A DNA stretch of 64,000 nt from Rufibacter sediminis (GCF_014269285.1 NZ_JACOAF010000044.1:268434-332433); one strand, 5' to 3'. Counted from the first letter of the stretch, positions 21,577 through 32,162 are shown. The notes: generated from the sequence alone by a model not told the origin. A program made the numbers and translations.

Positions 21577-22131
21577 ATGTCGCGGATAGGAAAACTGCCA
21601 ATCACACTCCCACAAGGTGTAGAGGTGTTGGTTAACCAGGATAACCTGGTTACAGTGAAAGGGCCTAAAGGTACTCTTTCTTCACAAGTTGATACGGACA
21701 TCACTGTTGCCATTGAAGACGGAGTACTTACCGTAACCCGTCCTACTGAGCAAAAGAGACACAAAGCACTCCATGGTTTATACCGTTCTATCATCAACAA
21801 CATGGTTGTTGGTGTTAGCACTGGTTATAAGCTTTCTTTGGAATTGGTAGGGGTAGGTTTCAAAGCCACTACTGTAGGCCAAAATTTAGAGCTTGCTTTA
21901 GGTTACTCACATAACATTTACGTTGGTTTACCTCCAGAAATTTCTGCGGTAGCAGTAACTGAAAAAGGTAAAGCCCCTGTGATCACCTTAGAAGGAATTG
22001 ATAAGCAGTTAATTGGTCAGGTAGCTGCCAAGATCCGCTCGTTACGTAAAGTTGAGCCTTACAAAGGCAAAGGTATTCGTTTCGTTGGTGAGGTTGTTAG
22101 AAGAAAAGCTGGTAAAACTGCTTCTAAATAA
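21577..22131 (+). CDS. rplF: 50S ribosomal protein L6
   Basis: L6 lies near the sarcin-ricin loop. I place the start at ATG 21577 ([17 protein letters not shown]); the frame stays open back to 21538, but that stretch overlaps rpsH and is not family-like. The 184-residue product has two repeats of the L6 fold. The C-terminal signature is [20 protein letters not shown]. It is 10 nt after rpsH and 8 nt before rplR. Confidence 0.97.
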   Translation: MSRIGKLPITLPQGVEVLVNQDNLVTVKGPKGTLSSQVDTDITVAIEDGVLTVTRPTEQKRHKALHGLYRSIINNMVVGVSTGYKLSLELVGVGFKATTVGQNLELALGYSHNIYVGLPPEISAVAVTEKGKAPVITLEGIDKQLIGQVAAKIRSLRKVEPYKGKGIRFVGEVVRRKAGKTASK

Positions 22132-22139
22132 GTAAGAAT

Positions 22140-22493
22140 ATGGCATTCGATAAAGCAAAAAGAAGACTGAGAATTCGTCGCAGCATCCGTAACAAGGTGT
22201 CTGGCACAGCTCAGCGTCCCCGTCTGTCTGTCTTCAGAAGCAATAAAGCTATTTATGCGCAGCTGATTGATGATGTGAATGGTGTTACATTAGCAAGTTC
22301 TTCATCTTCTACTATCGAAGGAGATAGCACTTCAACAAAAAGTGCTGCTTCTACCTCAGTAGGTCGTGATATAGCAGCTAAAGCTTTGGCAAACGGTATC
22401 ACTGAAGTTGTCTTTGACAGAGGTGGTTACCTGTACCATGGCCGTGTTAAATCTTTAGCAGAAGGGGCTCGTGAAGCGGGTCTAAAATTCTAA
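22140..22493 (+). CDS. rplR: 50S ribosomal protein L18
   Basis: L18 carries 5S rRNA into the 50S subunit. The 117-residue product has [20 protein letters not shown] and [20 protein letters not shown], followed by AREAGLKF, the canonical C-terminus. A Ser/Thr-rich stretch ([20 protein letters not shown]) fills the variable loop. rpsE follows after 4 nt. Confidence 0.97.
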   Translation: MAFDKAKRRLRIRRSIRNKVSGTAQRPRLSVFRSNKAIYAQLIDDVNGVTLASSSSSTIEGDSTSTKSAASTSVGRDIAAKALANGITEVVFDRGGYLYHGRVKSLAEGAREAGLKF

Positions 22494-22497
22494 GAAC

Positions 22498-23016
22498 ATG
22501 TCTAAGTTAAATATCAGAAGCATTAAAGCAAGCGAGATTGAGCTCAAAGAGCGCGTAGTGGCTATCAACCGTGTTGCTAAAGTTGTGAAAGGTGGTAGAA
22601 GATTCAGCTTTTCTGCCATCGTAGTTGTAGGTGACGGCAATGGTGTGGTAGGCTACGGCTTGGGTAAAGCAAACGAGGTAACCGATGCTATTGCAAAGGG
22701 TATCGATGATGCTAAGAAAAACCTTGTTCGTGTACCTCTGTTCAAGCACACCGTTCCGCATCCGATGGAAGGTAAATTCTCTGGAGGTTTTGTGTTGATC
22801 AAGCCTGCTGCTGCTGGTACCGGTGTAATTGCTGGTGGTGCGATGCGTGCAGTATTTGACAGTGCTGGTATCAGAGATGTACTAGCGAAATCTAAAGGTT
22901 CTTCTAACCCACACAACGTGGTAAAAGCTACCTTTGATGCTTTGTCAAAAATGCGTGATCCATTGGTAGTTGCTCAGCAACGTGGAATCAGTTTACAACG
23001 TGTATTCAACGGGTAA
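22498..23016 (+). CDS. rpsE: 30S ribosomal protein S5
   Basis: S5 helps form the mRNA entry channel and affects decoding. The 172-residue product contains the double-stranded-RNA-binding-like motif [20 protein letters not shown] and [40 protein letters not shown] lies in the C-terminal half. rpmD starts two bases after the stop. Confidence 0.98.
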   Translation: MSKLNIRSIKASEIELKERVVAINRVAKVVKGGRRFSFSAIVVVGDGNGVVGYGLGKANEVTDAIAKGIDDAKKNLVRVPLFKHTVPHPMEGKFSGGFVLIKPAAAGTGVIAGGAMRAVFDSAGIRDVLAKSKGSSNPHNVVKATFDALSKMRDPLVVAQQRGISLQRVFNG

Positions 23017-23018
23017 TT

Positions 23019-23198
23019 ATGGCAAGTGTAGAAATCACCCAGATCAAAAGTATTATTGATCGTCCTGAAAGACAAAAGCAAACCATGAAGGCGCTTGGTC
23101 TTGGCAAAATCAATAAGACTGTAACGAAAGAGTTGACCCCTCAGATCGCAGGAATGGTTAACCGTGTACAACATTTAGTATCGATTAAGGAGGTCTAA
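23019..23198 (+). CDS. rpmD: 50S ribosomal protein L30
   Basis: This small 59-residue gene fills the gap between rpsE and rplO. The product begins MASVEITQIKSIIDRPERQK. It contains the family motif TMKALGLGKINKTV, followed by IAGMVNRVQHLVSIKEV. The L30 motif, length and place in the spc cluster are all as expected. Its last codons (ATT AAG GAG GTC) also spell a strong Shine-Dalgarno-like AAGGAGGT, 8 nt before the rplO start. Confidence 0.95.
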   Translation: MASVEITQIKSIIDRPERQKQTMKALGLGKINKTVTKELTPQIAGMVNRVQHLVSIKEV

Positions 23199-23199
23199 A

Positions 23200-23646
23200 A
23201 TGAACTTAAGTAATTTAAAACCTGCTGAAGGTTCTGTAAAGAATCGGAAGAGAATTGGTCGTGGTACCGGTTCTGGTAGAGGAGGAACCTCTACCCGTGG
23301 ACATAAAGGAGCTAAATCTCGCTCAGGATATTCATCCAAAGCCGGTTTTGAAGGTGGTCAGATGCCTTTGGTACGCCGTGTACCTAAATTCGGTTTCAAA
23401 AACATCAACCGTGTTGAATATACTGCGGTAAACCTTGATGTTCTTCAGAACTTAGCTACTAAATCAGGTTCTTCAGTTATTGATTTCGCAGTGCTTCGTG
23501 AAAACGGCTTAGCATCTAAGAATGACAATATCAAAGTTCTTGGAAGAGGCGAAATCACTACCGCTATTGAGATCCATGCGCATGCATTTTCTCAAACTGC
23601 AGTAGAAGCAATTGAAAAAGCAGGCGGCAAGGTTGTGACTCTGTAA
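23200..23646 (+). CDS. rplO: 50S ribosomal protein L15
   Basis: L15 is a late-assembly 50S protein. The 148-residue product begins MNLSNLKPAEGSVKNRKRIG and has the Gly/Arg-rich RGTGSGRGGTSTRGHKGAKS and FEGGQMPLVRRVPKFGF. AAGGAGGT lies 8 nt upstream of the ATG, unusual in this phylum, where Shine-Dalgarno use is rare. secY follows after 4 nt. Confidence 0.97.
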   Translation: MNLSNLKPAEGSVKNRKRIGRGTGSGRGGTSTRGHKGAKSRSGYSSKAGFEGGQMPLVRRVPKFGFKNINRVEYTAVNLDVLQNLATKSGSSVIDFAVLRENGLASKNDNIKVLGRGEITTAIEIHAHAFSQTAVEAIEKAGGKVVTL

Positions 23647-23650
23647 ACAG

Positions 23651-24976
23651 ATGAAGAAGCTGATTTCTACGATTAAGAATATTTTTGCGATTGAAGATTT
23701 GCGAGTTAGAATCCTAAATACTTTAGGATTCATCGCAATTTTCAGATTAGGTTCCTATGTGGTACTTCCTGGTATTGATCCAAATCAATTAAAGGGAAGT
23801 GCTCAAGGGATCTTAGGCTTGTTAGATGCCTTTTTAGGTGGAGCATTTGGTAATGCTTCCATCTTTGCATTGGGTATCATGCCTTATATCTCTGCTTCCA
23901 TCGTTTTACAGCTTCTAACCATTGCAGTTCCTTATTTCCAGAAATTGCAGAAAGAAGGGGAGTCGGGTCGTAAGAAGATAAACCAATACACGCGGGTGCT
24001 TACGATTGTGATCACGCTTGCGCAATCGGTTGGCTTCTTGGCAACGATCAATGCTGATGCCATTGACCCTGCAGTAGCAGGACCTCTTTTTACAATTTCT
24101 TCTATGATTATCCTTACCGCTGGAACGATGTTCTGTATGTGGTTAGGGGAGAAGATCACGGATAAAGGTATTGGTAACGGTATCTCCATGCTCATCATGA
24201 TTGGTATCGTTTCGCGTCTCCCAGGTGCTCTTGTAGGAGAAGCTCTTGCGTTAGGCCTTGGACGGGCTCTTATCTTTATCATTGAGCTGATTGTTCTTTT
24301 CTTCGTGGTAATGGGAGTAGTGATGCTAACCCAGGCCATCAGAAGAATACCAGTACAATATGCAAAGCAAGTGGGTGGCAGTGCTTCCTTACAAGCTGGT
24401 CAAAGACAATTTATTCCCTTGAAGGTGAATGCCGCCGGGGTAATGCCTATTATCTTTGCTCAGTCTCTGATGTTCCTGCCGGGTATGATTGCTTCCTTCT
24501 GGAGAAATGAGAGTGACCTTGCCAATGAAATTGGAAACGTTTTCTCTGATTATACCTCCTGGCAGTATAACTTATCCTTTGCTGTTCTGATCATCGTCTT
24601 TACTTTCTTCTATACAGCCATCAGCGTGAATCCTAACCAGATTTCTGATGATTTAAAGAGAAGCGGTGGTTTTGTACCAGGCGTGAAACCTGGTTTAGCT
24701 ACTTCAGAATACATTGATGAAGTGTTAACCAGAATTACTTTACCTGGCGCCATTTTCTTAGCGATTATCGCAATTCTGCCTTCTATCGCTATGCTGTTCG
24801 GGATTACCAGAGAGTTTGCCGCCTTCTTTGGAGGTACCTCTTTGATCATTCTGGTTGGCGTTGTTTTAGACACATTGAACCAAATTGAGAGCTACTTGTT
24901 AATGCGTCATTATGATGGCATGATGAAGTCTGGCAAACTCAGAGGACGTTCAAAAAATATAGCGGTTGCTTCCTAA
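23651..24976 (+). CDS. secY: Preprotein translocase subunit SecY
   Basis: SecY is the channel of the Sec translocon in the inner membrane. The 441-residue product has about ten hydrophobic segments. Recognisable family motifs include FRLGSYVVLPGIDPNQLKGS at the first segment, GIMPYISASIVLQLL, GIGNGISMLIMIGIV and FFYTAISVNPNQISDDLKRS. YLLMRHYDGMMKSGKLRGR near the end fits the C-terminal tail that contacts SecA and ribosome. Its partner secA is at 59.1 kb in this window. map follows three bases after the stop. Confidence 0.98.
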   Translation: MKKLISTIKNIFAIEDLRVRILNTLGFIAIFRLGSYVVLPGIDPNQLKGSAQGILGLLDAFLGGAFGNASIFALGIMPYISASIVLQLLTIAVPYFQKLQKEGESGRKKINQYTRVLTIVITLAQSVGFLATINADAIDPAVAGPLFTISSMIILTAGTMFCMWLGEKITDKGIGNGISMLIMIGIVSRLPGALVGEALALGLGRALIFIIELIVLFFVVMGVVMLTQAIRRIPVQYAKQVGGSASLQAGQRQFIPLKVNAAGVMPIIFAQSLMFLPGMIASFWRNESDLANEIGNVFSDYTSWQYNLSFAVLIIVFTFFYTAISVNPNQISDDLKRSGGFVPGVKPGLATSEYIDEVLTRITLPGAIFLAIIAILPSIAMLFGITREFAAFFGGTSLIILVGVVLDTLNQIESYLLMRHYDGMMKSGKLRGRSKNIAVAS

Positions 24977-24979
24977 GGA

Positions 24980-25750
24980 ATGATTATATATAAGACCGAA
25001 GAAGAAATCGAGCTTATTAAACAAAGTGCTAACATCCTCAGTCAAGTGCATGGTGTAGTAGCCAAGCACGTAGCTGAGGGTGTTACTACCTTAAAATTAG
25101 ATTCTGTCGCTGAAGAGTTTATCAGAGACAATGGTGGGTGTCCTTCCTTTAAGGGGTACAATGGATTTAAGCATAGTTTGTGCATCAGCTTAAATTCAGC
25201 AGTAGTTCATGGTATACCTAATACGTATGCTCTGCAATCAGGAGATGTTGTATCTATTGATTGTGGAGTTTTTTTTAAGGGTTACCACAGTGACAGCGCC
25301 TATACCCACGCAGTGGGAGAAGTAGCTCCAGAAGTCACTGAATTACTACAGCGCACCAAAGAATCTCTTTACAAAGGAATTGAATTTGCCGTTGTGGGTG
25401 CCCGTATTGGTGATATTGGTCATGCCGTACAATCTCATGTGGAGCAGTATGGCTATGGCGTTGTGCGGGAGCTGGTTGGTCATGGGTTAGGCCGTAGTTT
25501 ACATGAAGGCCCAGAGGTACCCAATTATGGGAAAAGAGGACAAGGCATGAAGCTGCAGGAAGGTCTTGTTCTGGCTATTGAGCCTATGGTGAACCTTGGA
25601 TCAAGACATGTGGTTCAGGAGAATGATGGCTGGACAATCCGGACCCGTGATAAAAAGCCATCTGCCCATTTTGAACACACAGTAGTGGTAAGAAAAGGCA
25701 AAGCAGAGATTTTAACTACTTTTGATTACATAGATAAAGCACTGAACTAA
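24980..25750 (+). CDS. map: Methionine aminopeptidase type I
   Basis: MetAP removes the initiator methionine from nascent proteins. The 256-residue product has all five metal ligands of the family at D94, D105, H168, E201 and E232, in SIDCGV, HSDSAYT, GHGLGRSLHEGP, LAIEPMV and HFEHTVVV. It is the short form without N-terminal extension. Its place between secY and infA is the usual one in the spc operon and ties processing to ribosome production. Confidence 0.97.
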   Translation: MIIYKTEEEIELIKQSANILSQVHGVVAKHVAEGVTTLKLDSVAEEFIRDNGGCPSFKGYNGFKHSLCISLNSAVVHGIPNTYALQSGDVVSIDCGVFFKGYHSDSAYTHAVGEVAPEVTELLQRTKESLYKGIEFAVVGARIGDIGHAVQSHVEQYGYGVVRELVGHGLGRSLHEGPEVPNYGKRGQGMKLQEGLVLAIEPMVNLGSRHVVQENDGWTIRTRDKKPSAHFEHTVVVRKGKAEILTTFDYIDKALN

Positions 25751-25753
25751 TAC

Positions 25754-25972
25754 ATGGCTAAACAGTCTTCCATCGAACAAGACGGTACCATCATTGAGGC
25801 ACTATCCAATGCAATGTTTCGGGTAGAATTAGAAAATGGCCATCAAGTTATTGCTCACATTTCCGGTAAGATGCGGATGCACTACATCAAGATTCTTCCC
25901 GGAGACAGAGTAAAATTGGAAATGTCTCCTTACGACCTTAGTAAAGGCAGAATAGTTTACAGATACAAATAA
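25754..25972 (+). CDS. infA: Translation initiation factor IF-1
   Basis: IF-1 blocks the A site during initiation. The 72-residue OB-fold protein begins [20 protein letters not shown] and contains the signature [20 protein letters not shown] and [15 protein letters not shown]. It starts three bases after map and is 4 nt before rpmJ, the common map-infA-rpmJ arrangement. Confidence 0.97.
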   Translation: MAKQSSIEQDGTIIEALSNAMFRVELENGHQVIAHISGKMRMHYIKILPGDRVKLEMSPYDLSKGRIVYRYK

Positions 25973-25976
25973 ACAG

Positions 25977-26093
25977 ATGAAAGTTAAAGCGTCAGTTAAG
26001 AAGCGCAGTGAAGACTGCAAAGTGATCAGACGTAAAGGCAAACTTTACGTGATCAACAAGAAGAATCCACGTTATAAACAAAGACAAGGTTAA
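25977..26093 (+). CDS. rpmJ: 50S ribosomal protein L36 (zinc-independent form)
   Basis: This 38-residue protein is encoded between infA and rpsM. The product begins [20 protein letters not shown] and ends [12 protein letters not shown], the L36 family pattern. Only one cysteine remains (DCK) where the zinc form has CxxC...CxxxxH, and the histidine position is tyrosine. It is therefore the zinc-independent (C-) form. Confidence 0.95.
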   Translation: MKVKASVKKRSEDCKVIRRKGKLYVINKKNPRYKQRQG

Positions 26094-26103
26094 TTATTAA
26101 AAC

Positions 26104-26481
26104 ATGGCTAGAATAGCAGGAGTTGATATTCCAGATAACAAAAGAGGCGAAATCGCTTTGACGTACATTTTCGGCATTGGCCGTAAATTGTCACAGTCTA
26201 TTTTGGTGAAGGCTGGGGTGGATCTTGACAAGAAGGTGAAAGATTGGAGCGAGGATGAAGCTGGAGAAATCCGTAGCATCATCGCTGCTGAGCACAAAGT
26301 TGAAGGTGTTCTTCGGTCTGAGGTTCAATTGCACATCAAACGTTTGATGGACATTGGATCTTATCGCGGTTTGCGTCACAGAAAAGGTTTACCAGTTAGA
26401 GGTCAGAGAACCAAGAATAACTCTAGAACCAGAAAAGGCAAGCGTAAGACAGTTGCAAACAAGAAGAAGGCATCTAAATAA
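26104..26481 (+). CDS. rpsM: 30S ribosomal protein S13
   Basis: S13 contacts the P-site tRNA and the 50S bridge. The 125-residue product begins [20 protein letters not shown] and contains [14 protein letters not shown] and the C-terminal [20 protein letters not shown]. It opens the alpha-type cluster rpsM-rpsK-rpsD-rpoA-rplQ. Confidence 0.98.
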   Translation: MARIAGVDIPDNKRGEIALTYIFGIGRKLSQSILVKAGVDLDKKVKDWSEDEAGEIRSIIAAEHKVEGVLRSEVQLHIKRLMDIGSYRGLRHRKGLPVRGQRTKNNSRTRKGKRKTVANKKKASK

Positions 26482-26491
26482 TTAAACGACA

Positions 26492-26884
26492 ATGGCTCAG
26501 AAAAGAAAAGATAAAGCCAAGAAGCGCGTGGTTGTGGTGGAGCCTGTTGGTCAGGTACACATCAAAGCTTCTTTCAACAATATTATTATCTCAGTTACCA
26601 ATAACAACGGTCAGGTTATCTCCTGGGCCTCTGCTGGTAAAATGGGATTCAAAGGGTCTAAGAAAAATACTCCTTATGCTGCCCAGATGGCTGCTGCCGA
26701 CTGCGGTAAAGTAGCTTACGAAGCTGGTATGAGAAAGGCTGAAGTTTTTGTGAAAGGCCCAGGAGCAGGACGTGAGTCTGCTATCCGGACTATGCAAAAC
26801 GTAGGCATTGAAGTTACTTCTATCAAAGATGTGACTCCACTTCCTCACAACGGATGTCGCCCTCCAAAGCGCAGAAGAGTTTAA
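26492..26884 (+). CDS. rpsK: 30S ribosomal protein S11
   Basis: S11 forms the 30S platform near the mRNA exit. The 130-residue product has [37 protein letters not shown] and the C-terminal [18 protein letters not shown]. This is a full-length family member located 11 nt after rpsM. Confidence 0.98.
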   Translation: MAQKRKDKAKKRVVVVEPVGQVHIKASFNNIIISVTNNNGQVISWASAGKMGFKGSKKNTPYAAQMAAADCGKVAYEAGMRKAEVFVKGPGAGRESAIRTMQNVGIEVTSIKDVTPLPHNGCRPPKRRRV

Positions 26885-26905
26885 GGATATTATTTAGTAT
26901 TAGAA

Positions 26906-27511
26906 ATGGCAAGATATACAGGCCCTAAGAGTAAAATCTCTAGAAGATACAACGAACCAATTTTTGGACCAAGCAAAGCGTTAGCCAAGAAAGCGTATGG
27001 TCCAGGCCAACATGGTCGTGGTCGTAGAAAAAAACAGTCTGAGTATGCAATTCAGTTGATGGAGAAGCAGAAAGCCAAATACATCTACGGTGTATTGGAA
27101 AGACAGTTTGAGAACTTGTTTGACAAAGCTGCCCGTAAAACAGGTATCACCGGTGAGAACTTACTTGCTTTGCTTGAAGCAAGATTAGACAACACTGTGT
27201 ACCGTTTGGGTATTGCTCCAACAAGACGTGGTGCTAGACAGTTAGTAAACCACAACCACATCCAGGTTAACGGGCACGTGGTAAACATCGCTTCTTACAC
27301 CCTGCGTCCTGGTGATGTGGTAAGTGTTCGCGAGAAATCAAAATCTTTAGAAGCTATTACTACTAGCTTAGCTAGCCGTAATGCTCGCGCTTTCACCTGG
27401 TTAGAGTGGGATGGCAGCCAAATGGCTGGTAAGTTCATCTCCAACCCGCAGCGTGATCAGATCCCTGAGAAAATTCAGGAGCAGCTGATCGTCGAGCTTT
27501 ACTCTAAGTAA
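26906..27511 (+). CDS. rpsD: 30S ribosomal protein S4 (zinc-independent form)
   Basis: S4 nucleates 30S assembly and represses the alpha operon in E. coli. The 201-residue product begins [20 protein letters not shown] and contains the S4 domain around [20 protein letters not shown] and [19 protein letters not shown]. The N-terminal cysteines of the zinc-binding form are absent. rpoA follows after 38 nt. Confidence 0.97.
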   Translation: MARYTGPKSKISRRYNEPIFGPSKALAKKAYGPGQHGRGRRKKQSEYAIQLMEKQKAKYIYGVLERQFENLFDKAARKTGITGENLLALLEARLDNTVYRLGIAPTRRGARQLVNHNHIQVNGHVVNIASYTLRPGDVVSVREKSKSLEAITTSLASRNARAFTWLEWDGSQMAGKFISNPQRDQIPEKIQEQLIVELYSK

Positions 27512-27549
27512 TACCTTCTAATTTAAGTGTCAACCTTAAACCAGCAATC

Positions 27550-28539
27550 ATGTCAATATTAGCCTTTCAAATGCCAGAGAAAGTCGTGATGGAGAAATCC
27601 GATGACTTTAATGGGCAATTTGAATTTAAGCCGCTAGAAAAGGGCTATGGTGTTACCATTGGGAATGCGCTGAGAAGAATTCTTCTCTCCTCATTGGAGG
27701 GATATGCCATCTCCAGCATCCGTGTTCCTAGTGTGCTCCATGAGTTCTCTACCATTGAAGGTGTGGTTGAAGATGTCTCTGAGATTATCCTGAACCTGAA
27801 AATGGTTCGGTTCAAGAAAATTGGTGACCTGGTTGATGATAAAATCACCGTTAGCATCAGCAAGCAAGATACCTTCACTGCCGGTGACATCAATAAATTC
27901 TCTGGTTCTTTCCAGGTGTTGAATCCTGATTTAGTGATTTGCCACCTTGATCCAGAATCTTCTTTCGAGATTGAATTAACTATTCAAAAAGGAAGAGGTT
28001 ACGTGCCAGCTGAAGAAAACAGACCTGCAGATCAGGTTTTCGGTCAAATCGCGATTGATGCTATTTTCACACCTGTGAAGAATGTGAAATACAGCGTTGA
28101 GAACACCCGCGTGGAGCAGAAAACTGACTACGAGCGTCTCTTACTTGAAATCACTACCGACGGATCTATCCACCCGGAAGATGCTTTGAAAGGTGCTGCC
28201 AATATCCTGATTCAGCACTTCATGCTTTTCTCTGACAACACCATGACATTTGAGACTGTGAAGCCTGAAGAGGAAGAAGCGGTTGACGAGGAAATGCTGC
28301 ACATGAGAAAAGTCCTGAAAACTCCATTGCATGACATGGATCTTTCAGTTCGGGCGTACAACTGCTTGAAAGCAGCTGACATCAGAACCTTGGGAGACCT
28401 GGTACAATTGGATCTTTCAGACATGATGAAATTCCGTAACTTTGGTAAGAAATCATTGACTGAGTTGGAAAACCTGGTTTCTGATAAAGGCCTGACGTTC
28501 GGAATGGACATCGCCAAGTACAAATTAGAAGAAGATTAG
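27550..28539 (+). CDS. rpoA: DNA-directed RNA polymerase subunit alpha
   Basis: The alpha subunit dimerises to start RNA polymerase assembly. Its C-terminal domain binds UP elements and activators. The 329-residue product has the assembly motif [20 protein letters not shown] at about residues 31-50. The C-terminal domain includes [20 protein letters not shown] and [13 protein letters not shown]. rplQ follows after 68 nt, completing the alpha cluster. Confidence 0.98.
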   Translation: MSILAFQMPEKVVMEKSDDFNGQFEFKPLEKGYGVTIGNALRRILLSSLEGYAISSIRVPSVLHEFSTIEGVVEDVSEIILNLKMVRFKKIGDLVDDKITVSISKQDTFTAGDINKFSGSFQVLNPDLVICHLDPESSFEIELTIQKGRGYVPAEENRPADQVFGQIAIDAIFTPVKNVKYSVENTRVEQKTDYERLLLEITTDGSIHPEDALKGAANILIQHFMLFSDNTMTFETVKPEEEEAVDEEMLHMRKVLKTPLHDMDLSVRAYNCLKAADIRTLGDLVQLDLSDMMKFRNFGKKSLTELENLVSDKGLTFGMDIAKYKLEED

Positions 28540-28607
28540 TAATCCTACGGCATAATTCCCGATCCCGTAAAGGTTGATCGACGGTATGCACGTGCACAAT
28601 TAATAAA

Positions 28608-29132
28608 ATGAGACACGGTAAAAAAATCAATCACTTAGGTAGGACTGCTGCCCATCGCGCGGCCATGCTTTCTAACATGGCAGCTTCCCTTATTCTTCAC
28701 AAACGTTTAGTTACTACGGTAGCCAAAGCGAAAGCGCTCCGCAAATATGCTGAGCCTTTGTTGACGAAAGGAAAGAGCGATACAACCCATTCACGTCGTA
28801 CTGTTTTCTCTTACCTGCAAAGCAAAGAGGCGGTTAAAGAGTTATTTGACAGCGTAGCTGGTAAAATCGCGAACCGCCCAGGTGGTTACACGCGTATCCT
28901 GAAAACAGGAACTCGTTTAGGGGACAACGCTGAGATGTGCATCATTGAACTGGTTGACTACAACGAGGACATGCTGAGCACAACCGGTACTGCCGCTGCT
29001 GCGAAACCTAAAACAAGACGTCGTTCTTCTGGTAAGAAAACAACAGATGCTCAGGCTACTACTGATGCTCCTGCTGCTTCTGCTGAAGGAACTGCTGCTA
29101 CTGATTCCGCAGAAACTCCAGCCGCAGAATAA
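28608..29132 (+). CDS. rplQ: 50S ribosomal protein L17 with Ala-rich tail
   Basis: L17 is at the back of the 50S subunit near the tunnel exit. The N-terminal 120 residues are canonical: [20 protein letters not shown], then [20 protein letters not shown]. The protein is 174 residues because of a low-complexity tail rich in Ala, Thr, Lys and Glu from about residue 125. Similar tails are common in L17 of this phylum. A strong terminator follows. Confidence 0.97.
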   Translation: MRHGKKINHLGRTAAHRAAMLSNMAASLILHKRLVTTVAKAKALRKYAEPLLTKGKSDTTHSRRTVFSYLQSKEAVKELFDSVAGKIANRPGGYTRILKTGTRLGDNAEMCIIELVDYNEDMLSTTGTAAAAKPKTRRRSSGKKTTDAQATTDAPAASAEGTAATDSAETPAAE

Positions 29133-29152
29133 TAAGTATGCAATAATTATTG

Positions 29153-29186
29153 AAAAGGGATACGAGATTACTCGTATCCCTTTTTT
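29153..29186 (+). terminator. rplQ intrinsic terminator
   Basis: AAAAGGGATACGAG, an ATTA loop and CTCGTATCCCTTTTTT form a strong Rho-independent terminator 20 nt after the rplQ stop. It ends the long ribosomal-protein transcript. Its T-run overlaps the start of the -7 box of the next promoter. Confidence 0.93.
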
Positions 29187-29194
29187 ATTTTTGC
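29186..29194 (+). promoter_or_regulatory. -7 box of the carA promoter
   Basis: TATTTTTGC at 29186-29194 matches TAnnTTTGC and lies 17 nt before the carA ATG. Its first T is the last T of the rplQ terminator, so the -33 region would fall inside the terminator hairpin. No TTTG is visible at -33. Confidence 0.55.
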
Positions 29195-29210
29195 CACATA
29201 TCTATAATAA

Positions 29211-30323
29211 ATGAAGCTTCATACAACAATTGACGCAGTATTAGTGCTGGAAGATGGCGCTGTTTTCCGGGGTAAGAGCCTCGGGAGAATTGGAACTACC
29301 GGCGGAGAGGTCTGTTTCAACACAGGCATGACGGGGTATCAGGAAATCTTCACTGATCCTTCCTATTACGGCCAGATTGTAATTACTACCGTTTCTCACG
29401 TGGGCAACTACGGGGTGCAGCCAGAAGAAGTGGAATCTGGTAACATTCAAATCAAAGGTTTGGTGTGCAAAGAGTTTTCGCACCATTTTTCCAGAAAGAC
29501 CGCCGAAGGATCTTTGCAGGAATACTTTGAGAAAGCCGGTATTGTAGGCATCTGTGAAATTGATACCCGTGAGCTGGTGCGCTACGTGCGCGACAAAGGT
29601 GTGATGAACGCCATCATCTCCTCAGAAACCACGGATGTGGAAGCCCTGAAAGTTCAGCTGAAGGAAGTGCCTTCTATGGATGGACTGGAGCTCTCCTCCA
29701 AAGTGACCACGCCACAGCAATACGATCTGCCGGTGGAAAACGTCCGCTTTAAAGTAGCAGTGCTGGATTTGGGCGTAAAGCGCAACATCCTGAACAATCT
29801 GACCAGCAGAGGCTGCGAGTGCCGCGTGTTCCCATACGGAACCACCTTCGAGGAAATGGAAGCCTGGGGACCAGATGGCTACTTTATCTCCAACGGACCT
29901 GGTGACCCGGCGGTGACCAGTGAGGCTGTGAAGAGTGTAGAGCAGATTCTGGCTGTTGAGAAGCCGATGTTCGGGATTTGCATGGGCCACCAGATTTTGG
30001 CGCAAGCCAACGGTATCCCTACCTACAAAATGCACAACGGCCACCGTGGCTTAAACCACCCGGTGAAGAACCTGATTACTGGTAAGAGCGAGATTACTTC
30101 CCAGAACCACGGCTTTGCGGTAGATGCAGACGCGGTGAAGAACAACCCTAATGTGGAGATCACGCACATCAACCTGAATGATAATACCGTGGAGGGAATC
30201 AGAATCAAAAACAAGCCAGCCTTCTCCGTGCAGTACCACCCAGAGTCTTCTCCGGGACCGCACGACTCAGAGTACCTCTTTGACTTGTTTGTGGAGATGC
30301 TGGAAAAGGAAAAGAATTCTTAA
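29211..30323 (+). CDS. carA: Carbamoyl-phosphate synthase small subunit
   Basis: CarA hydrolyses glutamine and passes ammonia to CarB to make carbamoyl phosphate for pyrimidine and arginine synthesis. The 370-residue product has the N-terminal CPSase domain (DGAVFRGKSLGRIGTTGGEV) and a class I glutamine amidotransferase domain. The catalytic triad is visible as C257 (FGICMGHQIL), H343 and E345 (QYHPES). carB is not in the window. eno follows 15 nt later on the same strand, so the two may share a transcript although their functions are unrelated. Confidence 0.97.
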   Translation: MKLHTTIDAVLVLEDGAVFRGKSLGRIGTTGGEVCFNTGMTGYQEIFTDPSYYGQIVITTVSHVGNYGVQPEEVESGNIQIKGLVCKEFSHHFSRKTAEGSLQEYFEKAGIVGICEIDTRELVRYVRDKGVMNAIISSETTDVEALKVQLKEVPSMDGLELSSKVTTPQQYDLPVENVRFKVAVLDLGVKRNILNNLTSRGCECRVFPYGTTFEEMEAWGPDGYFISNGPGDPAVTSEAVKSVEQILAVEKPMFGICMGHQILAQANGIPTYKMHNGHRGLNHPVKNLITGKSEITSQNHGFAVDADAVKNNPNVEITHINLNDNTVEGIRIKNKPAFSVQYHPESSPGPHDSEYLFDLFVEMLEKEKNS

Positions 30324-30326
30324 TAA

Positions 30327-31616
<1,290 letters not shown>

Positions 31617-31643
31617 TTCATCCGGCGAAACGATCGGTAAATA

Positions 31644-31686
31644 TCTGGTTTTGACTATGTTTTCTGAAAAACAGCCCCAAAACAGA
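31644..31686. repeat. family P palindromic repeat
   Basis: TCTGGTTTTGACTATGTTTTC, two bases, then GAAAAACAGCCCCAAAACAGA, 27 nt after the eno stop. The outer TCTG/CAGA bases pair with each other and differ from the outer pairs of other copies. Confidence 0.8.
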
Positions 31687-31743
31687 ATTTGCAGAATTGA
31701 TTCGCCTCCGGTGTAGTTCCCTTCTGGATTCTTTGTAAATTCA

Positions 31744-31775
31744 TGGCGGCAAGTGAGAACTTGCCGCCATTTTTT
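31744..31775 (+). terminator. eno intrinsic terminator
   Basis: GGCGGCAAG (31746-31754), a TGAGAA loop and CTTGCCGCC (31761-31769), followed by ATTTTTTG, form a strong terminator. It overlaps an ATG at 31743 that would otherwise extend the next gene, which argues that the extension is not coding. Confidence 0.9.
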
Positions 31776-31784
31776 GTCTTTACT

Positions 31785-32090
31785 ATGTTAGCACGCGTTC
31801 CAAAATTCTTCCGCAACTTTTATTTCCTCACCGGCCTGGCGTTTCTGGTGTGGATGTTCTTCTTTGATTCCAATGACTTCGTGACGCAGTTCCAGACCAG
31901 CCGCAAGCTGGCCATCCTGGAAGAAGAGCGCGATTATTACCTGGAGAAGATTGCCGAAGTCCAGAAAGACCGCAAGGAGTTGATGAGCAACCAAGAGCTG
32001 CTGGAGAAATTCGCCCGCGAGAAATACCTCATGAAGAAACCCACCGAGGACCTATACCTCATCGTGGAAAAAGACGAAGAAGAAAAATAA
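31785..32090 (+). CDS. FtsB/DivIC-family septum formation initiator
   Basis: A 101-residue bitopic membrane protein of the FtsB/DivIC type, which in other bacteria bridges FtsL and FtsQ in the divisome. A hydrophobic segment (FYFLTGLAFLVWMFFF, about residues 12-27) is followed by a coiled coil (LAILEEERDYYLEKIAEVQK) and the motif EKFAREKYLMKKPTEDLYLI, close to the FtsB signature. I use ATG 31785 rather than 31743 because the upstream 42 nt form the eno terminator. The link to enolase is common: eno-ftsB is a frequent neighbour pair. Confidence 0.88.
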   Translation: MLARVPKFFRNFYFLTGLAFLVWMFFFDSNDFVTQFQTSRKLAILEEERDYYLEKIAEVQKDRKELMSNQELLEKFAREKYLMKKPTEDLYLIVEKDEEEK

Positions 32091-32110
32091 CCCCTTCCAA
32101 TCCTATACAA

Positions 32111-32153
32111 GCAGAACGCGCCGCTCTCTTCAGGGCGGCGCGTTCTGCTTTTT
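32111..32153 (+). terminator. Intrinsic terminator after the FtsB-like gene
   Basis: GCAGAACGCGCCGC (32111-32124) pairs perfectly with GCGGCGCGTTCTGC (32135-32148), followed by TTTTTA. It lies 20 nt after the stop codon. Confidence 0.93.
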
Positions 32154-32162
32154 ATACGTTTC

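Noticed and set aside
31743..31784. Earlier ATG for the FtsB-like gene
   Set aside because: The 14 extra codons are exactly the eno terminator hairpin; the FtsB-like transmembrane start fits ATG 31785.
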